A stretch of DNA of 64,000 nt from Theropithecus gelada (GCF_003255815.1 NC_037672.1:104284876-104348875); one strand, 5' to 3'. Shown: positions 45,541 through 57,917, counted from the stretch's first letter. Notes: generated from the sequence alone by a model not told the origin. Made by a program: numbers and translations.

Positions 45541-48500
45541 TTAAGTTCTTTTTCTTTGAGAAATTTTCAAACTCCTCTCCATAATGGCTGAACTGATTTA
45601 TATTCCCATCAGCAGTGTATAAGCATACGTTTTTCTATGCAGTCTTATCAGCATCTGTTACTTTTTACTTTAATAATAACCATTCTGACTAGTGTGAGAT
45701 GGTATCTCATTGTGGTTCTTATTTGCACTTCTCTAATAATTTTTCTCAATAATTAGTGATATTGAGCATTTTTTCACATGTTTGTTGGTCACTTGTATGT
45801 ATTCTTTTGAGAAGTGTGCATGTGCCCACTTTTTATATGTGTGTGTGGTGTTTTTTTGTTTGTTTGTTTTTGTTTTTACTTTTTGATTTAAGTTCCTTAT
45901 AGATCTGGCAAACATTTTCTCTCATTCTAGAAGTTGTATGTTTGCTTTGCTGACAGTTTCTTTTGCTGTGCAGAAGCTCTTTAGTTTAATTAGGTCCTAC
46001 TAGTCAAATTTTGTTTTTGCTGCAATAGCTTTTGAAGACTTAGTCGTAAATTATTTGCCTATATCCAGAAGAGTATTGCCTAAGTTTTCTTCCAGGATTT
46101 TTATAGTTTGGGGTCTTACATTTAAATACCTAATCCATCCTGAGTTAATTTTTGTATGTGGTGAGAGATAGAGTTCCAGTTTCATTCTATTGTATATGGC
46201 TAGCCAGTTATCCCAGCACCATTTATTGAATAGGGAATCATTTCCGCCTTGCTTATTTTTGTTGACTTTGTCAAAATCAGGTGTTTGTATGTATGTGGTA
46301 TTATTTCTTGGTTCTCTACTCTGTTCCTTTGGTTTTTGTGTCTGCTTTTGTACTAGTACCATGTTTTGGTACTGGTTTTGTTTACTGCAACCTTGTAGTA
46401 TACAGTCAGGTAATGTGATGCCTCTGGCTTTGCTCTTTTTGCTTATGAATGCTTTGGATTTTCAGACTCTTTTTTGGTTTCGTATGAATTTTAGAACAGT
46501 AATTCTGTTAAAAGTGATATTGGTGGTTTGATAGACATAGCATTGAATCTATAAATTTTGGGGGGCAATATAGTCATGTTAGTGACATTGATTTTCTAAT
46601 CCTTCAGTATGGAATGTTTTTCCATTTATTTATGTCATCTATGATTTCTTTTAGCAGTGTTTTGTAGTTCTCCCTGTAGAGCTCTTTTATCTTCTTTGTT
46701 AGATTTATTTCTAGATATTTGATTTTGTTTGTGCCTATTATAAATGGGTTTGTGTTTTTGATTTGGTCCTCAGATTGAATGTTATTGTATAGAAATTCTA
46801 CTAATTTTTATATATTTATTTTATATCCTGAAACTTTACTAAAATCATGTATTGGTTCTAAAAGCCTTCTGCTGAAGTCTTTAGGCATTTGTAGGTGTAC
46901 AATCATATCATCTGTAAAAGGAGTTTTCTTCTTCTTTTCCTATTTGGATGCCCTTTATTTTTTCTCTTGCCTGATTGTCCTGGCAAAGACTTCCAGTACA
47001 TGTTGCATATGAGTCATGAGAGTGGGCATCCTTGTCTTGTTCCAGTTCTCAGTGAGAATGCTTCCAGCTTTTACTCATTCAGTATGATATTAGATATAGG
47101 TTTGTCATAGCATAGACTATTCTTATTATTTTGAATTATGTTCCCTTGATGCTTTGCTTGTTGAGGATTTTTCTCATGAAGGAATGTTGGATTTTATTGA
47201 AAACTTTTTCTCATCTATTGATATGATCATATAGTTTTAGATTGTGTTTATATGGTGAATCACATTTATTGATTCACATATGTTGAGCCAACTTTGTATC
47301 CAAGGAATAAAGCCTACCTAATCATGGTGAATTAACTCTATGATGTGCTGCTGTATTCAATATGCTAGAATTTTGCTGATAATTTTTATGTCTATGTTAA
47401 TCAGAGATATCAACCTGAAATTTTCTTTTTTTGTGTCTCTACCATGTTTTGGTATCAGAGTAATGCTGGCTTCATAGAATGAGTTAAAGGTAAGTCCCTA
47501 CTCAATTTTTCAAATGGTTTTAATAGAATTGGAACCAGCTCTTCTTTGCATGTCTAGAAGAATTTGGTTGTGAATCCATCTGGTCCAGGGAACTTTTTGT
47601 TTGATAGTTTTTTTATTACTGATTCCATTTTGGAACTTGATATTGGTCTATTCAGGGTTACAATTTCTTCCTGATTCAATCTTTGGAGGCTTTGTGTTTC
47701 CAGAAACTTATTCATTTCCTTTAGATTTTCCAGTTTGTGTACATAGAAGTATTCATAATAGCCTCTGAGGATCATTTGTATTTCTGTGGGAATGGTTGTA
47801 ATGTTACTTTTTTTTCTGGTTGTGCTTATTTGGATCTTCTCTCTTTTTTCTTTGTTAATCTAGCTATTGAATTATCTATCTTATTTATCCTTACAAAGAA
47901 GTAAGTTCTGGTTTCGTTTATCTTTGTACGGACTTTGGGTCTCAATTTCTTTCAGTTCTGCTCAACTTTATTTATTTATTTTCTTCTGTTAGCTTTGGGG
48001 TTAGTTTGTTCTTGTTTTTCTAGTTTGTCTAAGTGTGATATAAGGTTGCTAATTTGAGACATTTCTCACTTTTTGAGGTAAGCATTTAGCACTTTAAACT
48101 TTTAGCACATTTTTCACTATATCTCAGAGATTTTGGTATGTTGTATCTGTGCTTTCTTTAATTTCAAGAATCTGTTGATTTTTGCCTTAATTTCATTGCT
48201 TACCCAAAACTCAATCAGGAATAAGTTGTTTGTGTGATTTGGGGAGCTCTTGGTATTGGTTTCTACTTTTATTCCAAGGTGATCTGAGAGTATGATTGCA
48301 CTTTTTACAACAACAAAAAAAAAAATTACAAAAAGCTGCACTTTTTACCCAAGAATGTGGTTGATCTTGAAGTATGTTTTGTGTGCAGATGACAAGAATG
48401 TATACTCTGTGGTTGATGGTTGGAGTGTTCTGTAGATGTCTATCAGGTCCAATTTGTCTAATGTCAAAGTTTAGTCCCGAATTTATTTGTTAGTTTTCTA

Positions 48501-48556
48501 CCTCAGTAATCTGTCTGATGCTTTCAGTGGAGTTTTGAATTCCCCTAGTATTATTG
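45541..48556 (-). mobile_element. L1P/L1PB-type ORF2 segment (3 kb), no 3'UTR
   Basis: Antisense ORF2 from its C-terminal part (45541, 'ctcctctccataatggctga') to the endonuclease ('cagtggagttttgaattccc', 48527-48546). Less diverged than neighbouring L1M copies. The 3'UTR is absent, so the left end is a deletion or rearrangement rather than the normal A tail. The right end at about 48556 is the 5' truncation. Confidence 0.87.
45541..48556 (-). pseudogene. L1 ORF2 remnant: EN tail, RT and C-terminal region
   Basis: Readable minus-strand blocks include NKWCWDNWLAIYNRMKLELY (46051-46362), the RT active-site loop as FTDD (about 46905-46918; L1 consensus FADD), and KKFPGPDGFTTKFF (about 47554-47600), matching the SPGPDGF region. 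The FTDD change alone need not kill RT, but multiple frameshifts and stops, a missing N-terminus and a missing C-terminus do. In order along the protein: EN end, linker, RT fingers, RT palm, thumb and the NWLAI region. Confidence 0.83.
48297..48348 (+). repeat. A-rich micro-insertion flanked by 12-bp direct repeats
   Basis: TGCACTTTTTAC at 48297-48308 is repeated at 48337-48348 around 28 bases of A-rich sequence, all inside the L1 ORF2 remnant. It looks like a target-site duplication around an almost pure A tail. Confidence 0.75.
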
Positions 48557-50743
48557 GAAACAACAGGATACTTAGTGGGAGAGGTAAAATGACAGGACCC
48601 AGTCTTCTAGAGGAGGCAAAATTAAAATATAATCCATCACCAGATGAACTATGCTATAATTATAGCATTTTTTGTTTTTAATTTCCTATTTTGGTAGGAA
48701 AACACTAATATTACAATTATAGAGAAAATAGACCTACTTTTTATGTAGTTGATTTTATATGTCACTGATGATCTGTCTCATTTACAACCCTCATTAAGTG
48801 TTTCCCTTCTTGGGAATTTGGAGAGTTGAGATGGAGCTTCAGTGCCTTCAAAGAGAACACTGATCTTCACCCTGCAATTATGATGAAAAACATTTCATGT
48901 GGGAAAGATGAAATGGAGCAGAAGAAATATCTGCTATAGTTTATATGAAAACAGTTTTATAGACTTTTGTTTTTTTATAATGAGTACTTTCTCAGCCTTG
49001 GGCCATTCTTATATTGTGGAATTCCCCAATCTATGAGAGGTAGGAGGCATATTCCTACCCCTCCTCTCTCCACACACCCCCACCCCAAGCAGCAGAGGTG
49101 AAATCATTATGTCCTACCAAGGAAGCAGCCAGTCCACAAGGATAGCTTCAGCAATGGTACTCTTTTCCTAAAGAGTTTGAAACTTGAATAAGCACTAGAA
49201 AGACAACAGACAGTTGAGATTTGATTTGTGGTTGTTAAATCTATGGTCAGTGGTTAGGTTTCCAAAGAGTAAGGACACCTTACTCTTTTTGACTAGATTA
49301 TTTTTGCTGCAAAGCCTCATTTGAATTTATCTTGTTTGCTTAGCCTGATTTTCTGGTCTTCATATAGACTCTAGGATCTACCGAATTTCTTTACCTTTTT
49401 CCTACCTAATTCCTTTTCCCCTCATATAGTAGGTTTCTATTGCTTGCAGCTAAGAACCCTAACTTACACTGATATTATTGTTTAATCCTTGTTCTGTGGT
49501 GGGCAGGTCTATACAGACCTACCCCAAAGTGTGAGGAAGCTGAGATACCAAAGAAGGAGGCTGACATATCCAGTTTCTTGGAAAGAAACATTTAATAGGG
49601 ACTTATGAATAGAAGTCATGTCTGTTTCTTGGGGGCCAGTGAAACAAGATGATGGATCCTTCTTCTACTACCTGTGCAAATCTAGGGCTTATATATTATA
49701 GGAAAAGTATATATGTGATTCAGAAGATACACAGAGGCCAATTGAAGTTGGATAACATCAAGGTTTTTTTGACCTAAGGGAAAGATTTATGATAAGTACA
49801 TATACTCTTACACAAAGAACAATAGATAATATAGAAATCTGAGAGATATTCCTGCAACTGGTGTTAACTGGAAATCAACATGACAGATTAGCATCCAAGA
49901 TGGAATTACTTTAGCCTCCATAATCTTTGTCATTTTTTTTTATTGCCAGGATACAAATATCACACTTCTCTAAATAAATCCTTAAAGTTTTATACATATT
50001 AGAGGAGCATATAGAGTGGTAAAAATTATTTAGGAAGAGGCTTTTTGACCGCTTATCCTTTGGGCCAATCAACCAAGATAGTGCAGCTGCATTATCATTG
50101 ACCATTACTTTAGTAATTCAGAATAATATCATTTTTTCAGAAATGTTATATGAAAATATGAAATGAAATTACCTTCACAAGGCAATGTTGAAACATTTAT
50201 ATGGCATTACATTATTGAATGTCATAATATTTAAAATATATTTTGTGCATGAATTTATAGGTATTTTCTCATTTCAATTTTCATTAATAATACAGTTCTC
50301 TCAGTTGTTAATGCAAGACTGTTATTGCCAAACAATTTACTAGTCAATATAGAGCCCAGGCCACTGGGCTGACTACATTGGATTTTACCTTATTAACAGA
50401 CTCCCTTAAGAGCAAAAGAAAGGAAAAAATTGGTAACAACTTTGGGTATGTACCCAAAGACATAACTTTTCAGAACATTTTCTTCAATTAAAATACAGCA
50501 TTAACAAAATGAAGTGGAGAAAGCTAAAATTTAGTGGAAAAAATATTCTCTCGAAATTGAGTAGAAGTGTAGCTAAGGAAAGTTTAGTCACAATCAACTT
50601 GGTTAAAATGTGCTGACAGGACATACTTTAAATTTCTTAATAATGTATTTTAGCCCTCAAAACTTCAAAACCTCAAAAATTTAAAAATTTAAAAATATAT
50701 TCATAATATTTGGTCTCAGGGATTTTGATAAAAGTATATCTTA
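48557..50743. other. No gene; possible unrecognised LTR at 49490-49915
   Basis: Mostly unassigned. 49490-49915 has the look of an antisense LTR ('agaaacatttaatagggact', 'gggggccagtgaaacaagat', 'catccaagatggaattac') but I cannot name a family. The flanking text is unique-looking. Confidence 0.4.
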
Positions 50744-50975
50744 AGAGGCAGTGTTTGGAGGTAGGGAGTGGTCTGGAGGTCCAGTGGAGAGCAGCTGGTG
50801 TCTACCCACTGACCTCCTGACCTTTAATAACCTTAGATATGTTACTTAACCTCTCAGTGCTTCAGTTTCCACATCAACAACTGGGGATAATTTTAATACC
50901 TCCCCACAGGATTGTTGTAAATGTAATCACATGAATACTGATAAAACTTGGTATATAATATGTGCTTTTAAGTAG
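50744..50975 (+). mobile_element. MIR SINE
   Basis: 'gttacttaacctctcagtgc', 'ttcagtttccacatcaac', 'aactggggataattttaata' and 'aggattgttgtaaatgtaat' follow the MIR core in order. Ancient; ends approximate. Confidence 0.82.
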
Positions 50976-52256
50976 TAGTGTCCATGGACTTGAAAATATA
51001 CTACGCCAAATTTAACTGTCTATGTAGATTTTTAGATAATCTGTATTTATTTCAACAATCTATAAAGTCTTTTATCCCTGTTCTTTCTCATTCTATTTCT
51101 TTTTTAAGCACTTCATTCCTTATATTCTCCAATATGTTATGAACAAAGATTGTTATATTAACAACATTGGTTTTCAATTGCATAGAAAATTTTCTTTGTT
51201 AAAATAAACTAGCAAACTCTGGGAGAGAAAAATTCAAATAATTTTCTTTATCAAGGTTTTCTGTATCATTTTTCATAGTTTCACCTGTGTCTGAGATTTA
51301 GGCAGGGATTAAAATTATTTTATTGAGCACATTATGTAAAAGATGTTGAAAAATAATGCTTTTATTATTCATAAATAGTGTAATATGTTAAACATTAAAA
51401 CTTTAATAAAGAATGAAATGAGAACAATTACAACATTTGCATTAGTTGAGAATGTTCATATTGTCCTAACAAAGCATATTTTTTCCCCATAAAGACTAGG
51501 AATGAGAATATGTGAACAGAAATGACAAATTTTACTCAATTGTTGAAAAGTTGATGTTCTGTTTCTCGTCTCTTTCTCACTCTTCAAGTGAAAACCTTTG
51601 GGCAAACAGGGATGTGTTTGTACCTAAGAACTATTTATCATCAGTTATAATTTCTGGTATGTAATTTTCTCTGAGAATGTCACCAAAACAGAAATTTCTT
51701 CTAGTGGCTCAAACTATTTGAAGATTCATTTAGCATCGCAAAATTAATTGTAGTTTTTGCACTTGTTGATCACAAACTTTTCCCATACTGGAGCACAGGA
51801 TACAAGTGGGGGAAAGGGGAGTTCTATTAATCAATGGAGAACAATGTGAAATAAAGGTAGAGTTCAGGAGATAGAAAATTACTGGTTAAATCTTATCTGT
51901 TGACTTAGGTGACCAAGGTGAAACATATACACACATGTGTGGACAAATACACACGAAGCAGCCTTGGATGGTTAATGGGTTATCCACATTGCATAAATTC
52001 ACAAACACAGAAGATTCCTTCATTTCTGGCTTGGCTTTGTTTACACAATTGTGGCTGTGGACACCTCAAGGTTCTGTGAGCTCTTCTGCTAGTTTACAAC
52101 CTTACAAGGCTGTTTTTCTACCAGCAGAACATTGGCAATAAATGTCTATTAGTTAAAATCACTGCGGCAGTTTTATAAGGCATATGAGTGTATATTTCCC
52201 AGTCTGCTTTCTTTAAATTACCAAGAATGCAAAAATAACCAATAGTTTGACCTCTT
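50976..52256. other. No feature recognised
   Basis: AT-rich, apparently unique sequence. No gene-like frame. Confidence 0.5.
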
Positions 52257-52657
52257 AAATCACAAATTGGGCCGGGCGCGGTGGCTCAAGCCTGTAATCC
52301 CAGCACTTTGGGAGGCTGAGACGGGCGGATCACGAGGTCAGGAGATCGAGACCATCCTGGCTGACACGGTGAAACCCCGTCTCTACTAAAAAAAAATACG
52401 AAAACTTAGCCGGGCGAGGTGGCGGGCGCCTGTAGTCCCAGCTACTCGGGAGGCTGAGGCAGGAGAATGTCGTAAACCCGGGAGGTGGAGCTTGCAGTGA
52501 GCTGAGATCTGGCCACTGCACTCCAGCCTGGGCGACAGAGCGAGACTCCGTCTCAAAAAAANNNNNNNNNNNNNNNNNNNNNNNNNNNNNNNNNNNNNNN
52601 NNNNNNNNNNNNNNNNNNNNNNNNNNNNNNNNNNNNNNNNNNNNNNNNNNNNNNNNN

Positions 52658-52703
<46 letters not shown>

Positions 52704-52711
52704 CAAATTGG
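52257..52711 (+). mobile_element. Young Alu (AluYR-like, Old World monkey) with 14-bp TSD
   Basis: Body from 52271 ('gccgggcgcggtggctcaag') to the tail ending 52700. AAATCACAAATTGG flanks it at 52257-52270 and 52698-52711 (the As at the right are shared with the tail). It is nearly consensus, with many intact CpGs. Variants such as 'cctggctgacacggtgaaac' and 'gccgggcgaggtggcgggcg' are those I associate with cercopithecid AluY lineages. The insertion site 'ctctt/aaatcac' fits L1 endonuclease cutting. It is the youngest insertion I can identify here. Confidence 0.95.
52562..52657. other. Assembly gap (96 N) inside the Alu A tail
   Basis: Ninety-six N bases with A on both sides, followed by 43 A before the target duplication. 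The gap interrupts only the poly(A) tail, so its true content is probably A and its true length is unknown. Confidence 0.95.
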
Positions 52712-55629
52712 ATAGGCTCACCATTAAAGTATATTGTAAATGTGTTTCCCATTATTTAGCTCATTTAGCATGTTCAACAGCAGGCATTCAAATGTTTTAA
52801 GGGTTTTTTTTCGTTTTCTTTTTCTTTTTACTTCACAGAAGGCATTACATTATTTTTCAAGCCATCAAGGGATAATTAAAAAACTAGAATACAAATGGAA
52901 TATTGCTAATAGATCATCATTAACCATCTGCATGAAAGAGAAAGAATGTAAAAGATGTAATAAGCTCAGAAATTATTTGGTTTCATGTTAATCATTTTGA
53001 TAGTCTTCAATATAGAAATTTAACATAACTTTTTAAATTTAGGAAATTATATGAGGGGATCACATACACAGAGTGAAAAAGAAGTAACTGGAATTAAAGT
53101 TTACAATGTAAAATTACTGCCCTCCAGATTGAAGAAATGATCAATAGTAAATGATGAAGCAAAATATTTCAAATTCAACATAAACTTTAAGTATATCCAC
53201 TTTTTATATTAATATTAGAATATGACATTATGATTAGTCAAAGTGGGCATATCTGTCTAAACTTTTTTCTTCCCTAAAGCAGGTTGGTGCATTTTATCTT
53301 CAATTTTGTTTTCTTGAAACATAATTTTAAGGTTTAAAGAAATGTTTACCTTTTAAACAGTAGTAATTTTTGTATATGCTTTGGATTTTCTCTGGCATAG
53401 CTGTACATAATAAATGTCATAAAAAGTGTAGAATAAAAAGCACCTGGTGTCTGAGTTACAAGGTCTTATCACTAAGCAGTGTGTTTCTGTTAAATCTTTG
53501 ACAGGTATTTTACACAGATCACAAAGTTAGAGTGACCTGTCACAATTAATTACTATTAACTGGAGTTCATAGGTGTGTTGACTAGCTGAAAAGATGACCT
53601 GGCACAATAACATCAATTCAAATATCCTCATTTCACAAAATTTGGATCTGGTCTACATTCAAGCATTTCACTCAAATATTATGATGTGACTTTAGAGGAA
53701 GGGGAACTTAAGTAGTGTGTCTATTTAGTCTCAGCATTCAAAAAATATAAAGATTACATATATCAATTCTTTTACCTTTAATTCACTGGTTCTATAATGC
53801 ATATTTAATGTATTATAGATTATACTTGTTATTAAGATTATATACTTGTTATTATAGATTATACTTGTTATTAAGGTAATAACAAGTGAGGAGGATATAC
53901 TTGTTTATTACAATTTGTGAAACAAACATTCTTTAATTTTAAAGACAGAAGAGCTTTATTTTTATATAGCAATTTCTGAATCATTCAAGGATTTCTTCAA
54001 GTATAAGCTAATCTATTTTCCTGGCTTTTTGAATATCCTATGACCATTTCCTCAGATTATGCTGTTCTATGCAAGATCTTTCCAACATACACCGTCTTTT
54101 CAACATTTTTGTATTACCTTAAAAATAATGCTAGTGGAGGGAGAAGATCTAGTTACTGTATGTGTAGATTATGTTTGGGAGACAAGTACTATGTTCATAT
54201 AAAACGTTATCATTAAAAGATTCAATTCTAAATTTAAAGTAAAGAAGCTTTTTCCCCTCACTTTTCATCTTGGGAAATGTGAAGTGGTTTACAATAAGCC
54301 AAAGGAAATGAAAGTGTTGATGAGAGAGATAGGCATGCAGGTGGTTGATAACAGCCAAGGTTGCCTGCAGATTACTGATGAGCCACACATAGTGCAGCAA
54401 ACCCGTATTTTATTTCAGAAACCATGACATAAAGGTATAAATGTGTTTCATTAAAATCATATTCCAAATGTGTTTCATTAAAACAAGATTTTGCAAGCTA
54501 TCTAGATGATGTGTAAGTTCTTGTAGATAGAATATTGGAGTATGTAAACATTCTTGATGAACAGGTAAAAGTTGTCGGTATTTTCTCAAATTGGGTATTT
54601 ATCATTTGCACAGAGTTTCTCCTTTTAAAGAGTAATAAAGGTGGCTAAAGATCTCATACAATAAAATTATGGTAGCCATCATTGTCTAAATAACTTACTT
54701 CAGCCAAAAGAAGGCTTAAAGAAAAGCAGTGAATTTTGCCGCTCTCAACTATGCAATCCCATTTGTGTTATGTCAAAAACAAAGGCATGAATGTGAACAA
54801 GAGCAGGACAATGTGGCAGTTAATGGAATGGAATTCTTACGACAAAGAGAAAGTACTGATTCTTTGTTTTAAAATAAAGTGTTCTGTTGCTTTTATAGCA
54901 AAAGAACTCTGCTATCATATTAATTTTGATCTAAGATGTACATGTACATAATAACCTTTTCCCACTTCTGTCTCCCCCTCCCTCTCTTTCTCTCCTTCTT
55001 GTTCTCTCACTCCTCCCCATATCTTAAATATATAGTGTGGTTGTAGTTGTATAAGAAGCACTTTTTTAGTTTTCTTAGTACACATAAAATACATATTACT
55101 TTCACCCCCTTCCCAACACATATACACACTTTCCCTTAATTAAGCGAATGCTAGTTATTGGGGCAAACAAATAACCTACTAGAGTTCTGAAGGTGTCCCA
55201 ATACTAATGTACTGTCTGGTTTAGGATAAATGAAAACAAGTTGGAAAAAAACATATATATAGCTTTTTTTATATATTATTAGCCATATAGAAATCCTTGA
55301 TGACTTACTACCTGATCTAGTTATTTTGTGGTGCCAAGGTACTCTGTAATTAAATTGGAAGGTAAAAACTAGTTTAATGTTTTTATGGAACATTGTAACT
55401 TATTTCTTTCATATGTTTGTTTCTGAATCTTAAATTTAAAATACCATGAGGCTTACACTTCAAAGTCAATACTTTAATTAGAGATTATCCTAACCATAAG
55501 TATGTTTAATCCTAAAGTGATTACTGTATTTCCATTCTTGGAACTTTAAAAATCACATTTTTAAAGGCTTGATGATGATAATTAGACACTAGGACTCTGA
55601 ACTGTTGGTTTCACAATGAACAAGCAAGC
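52712..55629. other. No gene or major repeat recognised
   Basis: About 2.9 kb of AT-rich, mostly unique-looking sequence. It contains the small tandem duplication at 53812-53875 and a pyrimidine-rich tract at 54960-55020. Short frames lack any family signature. Confidence 0.5.
53812..53875 (+). repeat. 39-bp tandem duplication
   Basis: 'attatagattatacttgtt...' recurs after 39 bases with a perfect 25-base match (53812-53836 and 53851-53875). AT-rich minisatellite seed, with a further partial echo at 53876-53906. Confidence 0.85.
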
Positions 55630-55785
55630 AGACTCTAAGAAATTACTTAACCACTTAATGACTCTGTTTTTTTTTTCCATTGTAAAAATGGGGAAAAAAA
55701 TACCTACCTTATTGTATTTTGATAAAAGTAAAATGGGCACGTAACAGGGTAAGTAATATGAAGCACTTAAGGTAATTAACAATGG
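55630..55785 (+). mobile_element. MIR SINE fragment
   Basis: 'agaaattacttaaccac', 'ccattgtaaaaatgggga' and 'atacctaccttattgtattt' match the MIR core 'aaaatgggg..aa.acctacct'. Diverged, with an inserted T run. Confidence 0.72.
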
Positions 55786-56472
55786 AGTTAGTGTTGTGGA
55801 AAGATGTGTGGAGAAGTGAGGGATAAGTTTGTGAGCAGAAAAAGAAAGGCTGATGCAAGTCTATTCACTAGAATATATATCTTGGAACTACGGCCAAGTT
55901 GCTTCACCTGCTGTCTCTGCTCAGATCAGTGTAATTCATAAGTCATGTAATTGAGCACCCAGGTTACCTCTCTCGTACTAGTGACTAACATCCCTACATG
56001 GAGGACATCAAGAAGGGGGTAAACGTGGAGGCTCTACGATGGTACATGTGTGAACCGGCTCATTGCTCACATTGTTCTCCTGGTCCTAATTCTCTATGAG
56101 AGGATCAAACTTCTGATGTAGAATACTAACGTGATCATCAACAACTAAAACAGTGAGTTCATAATGAATGGGTAGACATGGTACTTGTCCATCTTGCCTG
56201 CTTCAGAGTTATTCCTGCTGAGAAGAGGCATGGAGGATGTGATCCTGGCAGTTCCTATAGGCCTCTCACATTTCTGCAGGGAGAAAATTAGTTAAAATTT
56301 CAAAAGCAATTGCCTCTGTGGGTCCATAAGCAAACAAAAAACACAAAAATGTCCTAAATCAGGAAATAAGCATTCTATGTTCTAATTTGACATCCAGTTT
56401 CTTATGTATAGGTCAATATATCTTATGATATATAAGCACAGTAAAAAGTACCAGTGACTAATCCAAATCTTA
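55786..56472. other. Unassigned, locally GC-richer block at 55880-56290
   Basis: The block is less AT-rich than its surroundings and contains CpGs ('gtaaacgtggaggctctacg'), but I match it to no repeat or gene. One frame on the plus strand has DIKKGVNVEALRWYM followed by a stop soon after. It could be an old processed pseudogene or an exapted repeat; this is unresolved. Confidence 0.35.
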
Positions 56473-56620
56473 TTAACCTATTTATGCCTAGTGTTCCATC
56501 ACTGGAATGCTAAGCTTGTGGGAGTTATGTATATCCTACTGCTCAAGGTCATCACCAAGGTCTGACTTTTCACAAAAAAAAAAAAAAAAAAAATTACAAA
56601 TTCTGGCATAAATGAGTTAA
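56473..56620. mobile_element. Probable piggyBac-type MITE (TTAA target)
   Basis: TTAA at 56473-56476 and 56617-56620 flanks a 140-base body. Its ends are near-inverted: 'cctatttatgcctag' and the complement of 'ctggcataaatgag'. TTAA duplication and short inverted repeats are piggyBac features; the size recalls MER85 (from memory). A run of about 23 A lies inside near the right end. There is no coding sequence. Confidence 0.55.
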
Positions 56621-57917
56621 TGACTGGCCTGCTAATCTTTGAATCCCTCTTATTAGAGAAAGAAACTTAGCTTAAGGCATCTTGATAATATAACATATTG
56701 GCAAATATTCTAGTAAAACCTGTGTTCCCGTCTACATTATGCATTGGAAACAGTTTTACCTGCTGGCTGGCACTTTCTCTGAAATTGTTAGACCATATAT
56801 AGTGAATGAAAATGACACTCAACAACTCAGTTTAGTAACAATGCCCATGTTTACATATTTTACTGAAATTTTATCTGCAAAAAAGCTGGAAATCTCATGA
56901 AAGAAGATTTTCTCTTTGTTGGTTTTTCAAGTACAAAAACCTGCAGTAAAATAAAGTCAATGGAAAATAGCCTTTGGCCAGAGACTTTTCTTAGCTTCCT
57001 AATTTTAGTCAGCTCAAAAGCTTGTCTTACACAATTGTGGAAATAGTGACTCTGCTGTTAGACTAATCAAGAACTGTAGAAATAATAGAATGAATAAAAT
57101 CAGTTATGAAGTGTTTTTAAACTTTCATGTAGGTTTGGTTTTCAGTTCATCATGGTGATGAAAACTACAGTATGTTTAGATTTTTTTGTAATCTGATTCA
57201 TCAATCATACTAGAATTCAAGTTATCTGTCCCCAAAATGCAACTGTCTTTGCCTTTATACCTTTCTTCAAAATGTGAGAAGTGTAGAGAATAAATTTCAT
57301 ATAGTTACATATTTCAACATTTAAAATGGAAATGACTTAAAATTTTAAACTGCTTAAATGATCTTTGTTATTATAGTCACATACTGGTGTAATCAAATAT
57401 ATTTAGGGAAGGAAAAAAGCAATGCTTTTCCCTAGGAATTTGGTAAAATATGGTGTAGTCACATTCCCTTTTCTAAAAGAAAAAAAAATTAAGGAAATAA
57501 TAACAGGTGCTAGGCTAGGTAACAGTCTCTTGTGATTACAGAAATAACAACGAAGGGTTTAAGTGGGAAAACTCTAAGTGCTGGAAGTGTTGGAAGAGCA
57601 GGCTGAAGATTAGAATTAGAATCCCCACGGGAAAGAAGGAGGTAAACTCTTTACCATAAATCATCTAGATGCTTAATTTGAAATCAAACATGAATCTGAA
57701 CATGTGTCATATAATCTGGCTAAATACACCTGGGTTTTATTAAGACGGTGTGAGCCAAAGACCACAATGTTTTAGACAAGCTTGAGCAGATCCTCTGCTA
57801 AAGAGAAAAACAAAAGTACTATGTCTTGCTGTTGGAAAATAAAACCCGTAACCTCAGTGCACCAACTTCAAGTAATTTAATGGATTGATCTTCCAAACAT
57901 GCATACCATATTTGGAA
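56621..57917. other. No feature recognised
   Basis: AT-rich, unique-looking. No gene-like frames. Confidence 0.5.

Noticed and set aside
46190..46531. 113-codon plus-strand frame
   Set aside because: It is the antisense of L1 ORF2, which is clearly readable on the other strand.
52330..52752. 140-codon minus-strand frame
   Set aside because: It crosses the N gap and an Alu in antisense; not a protein.
56040..56110. Nuclear mitochondrial insertion or membrane-protein pseudogene
   Set aside because: A hydrophobic reading (about VNRLIAHIVLLVLILYERIK) is suggestive, but it matches no mitochondrial or cellular protein I can name and is very short.
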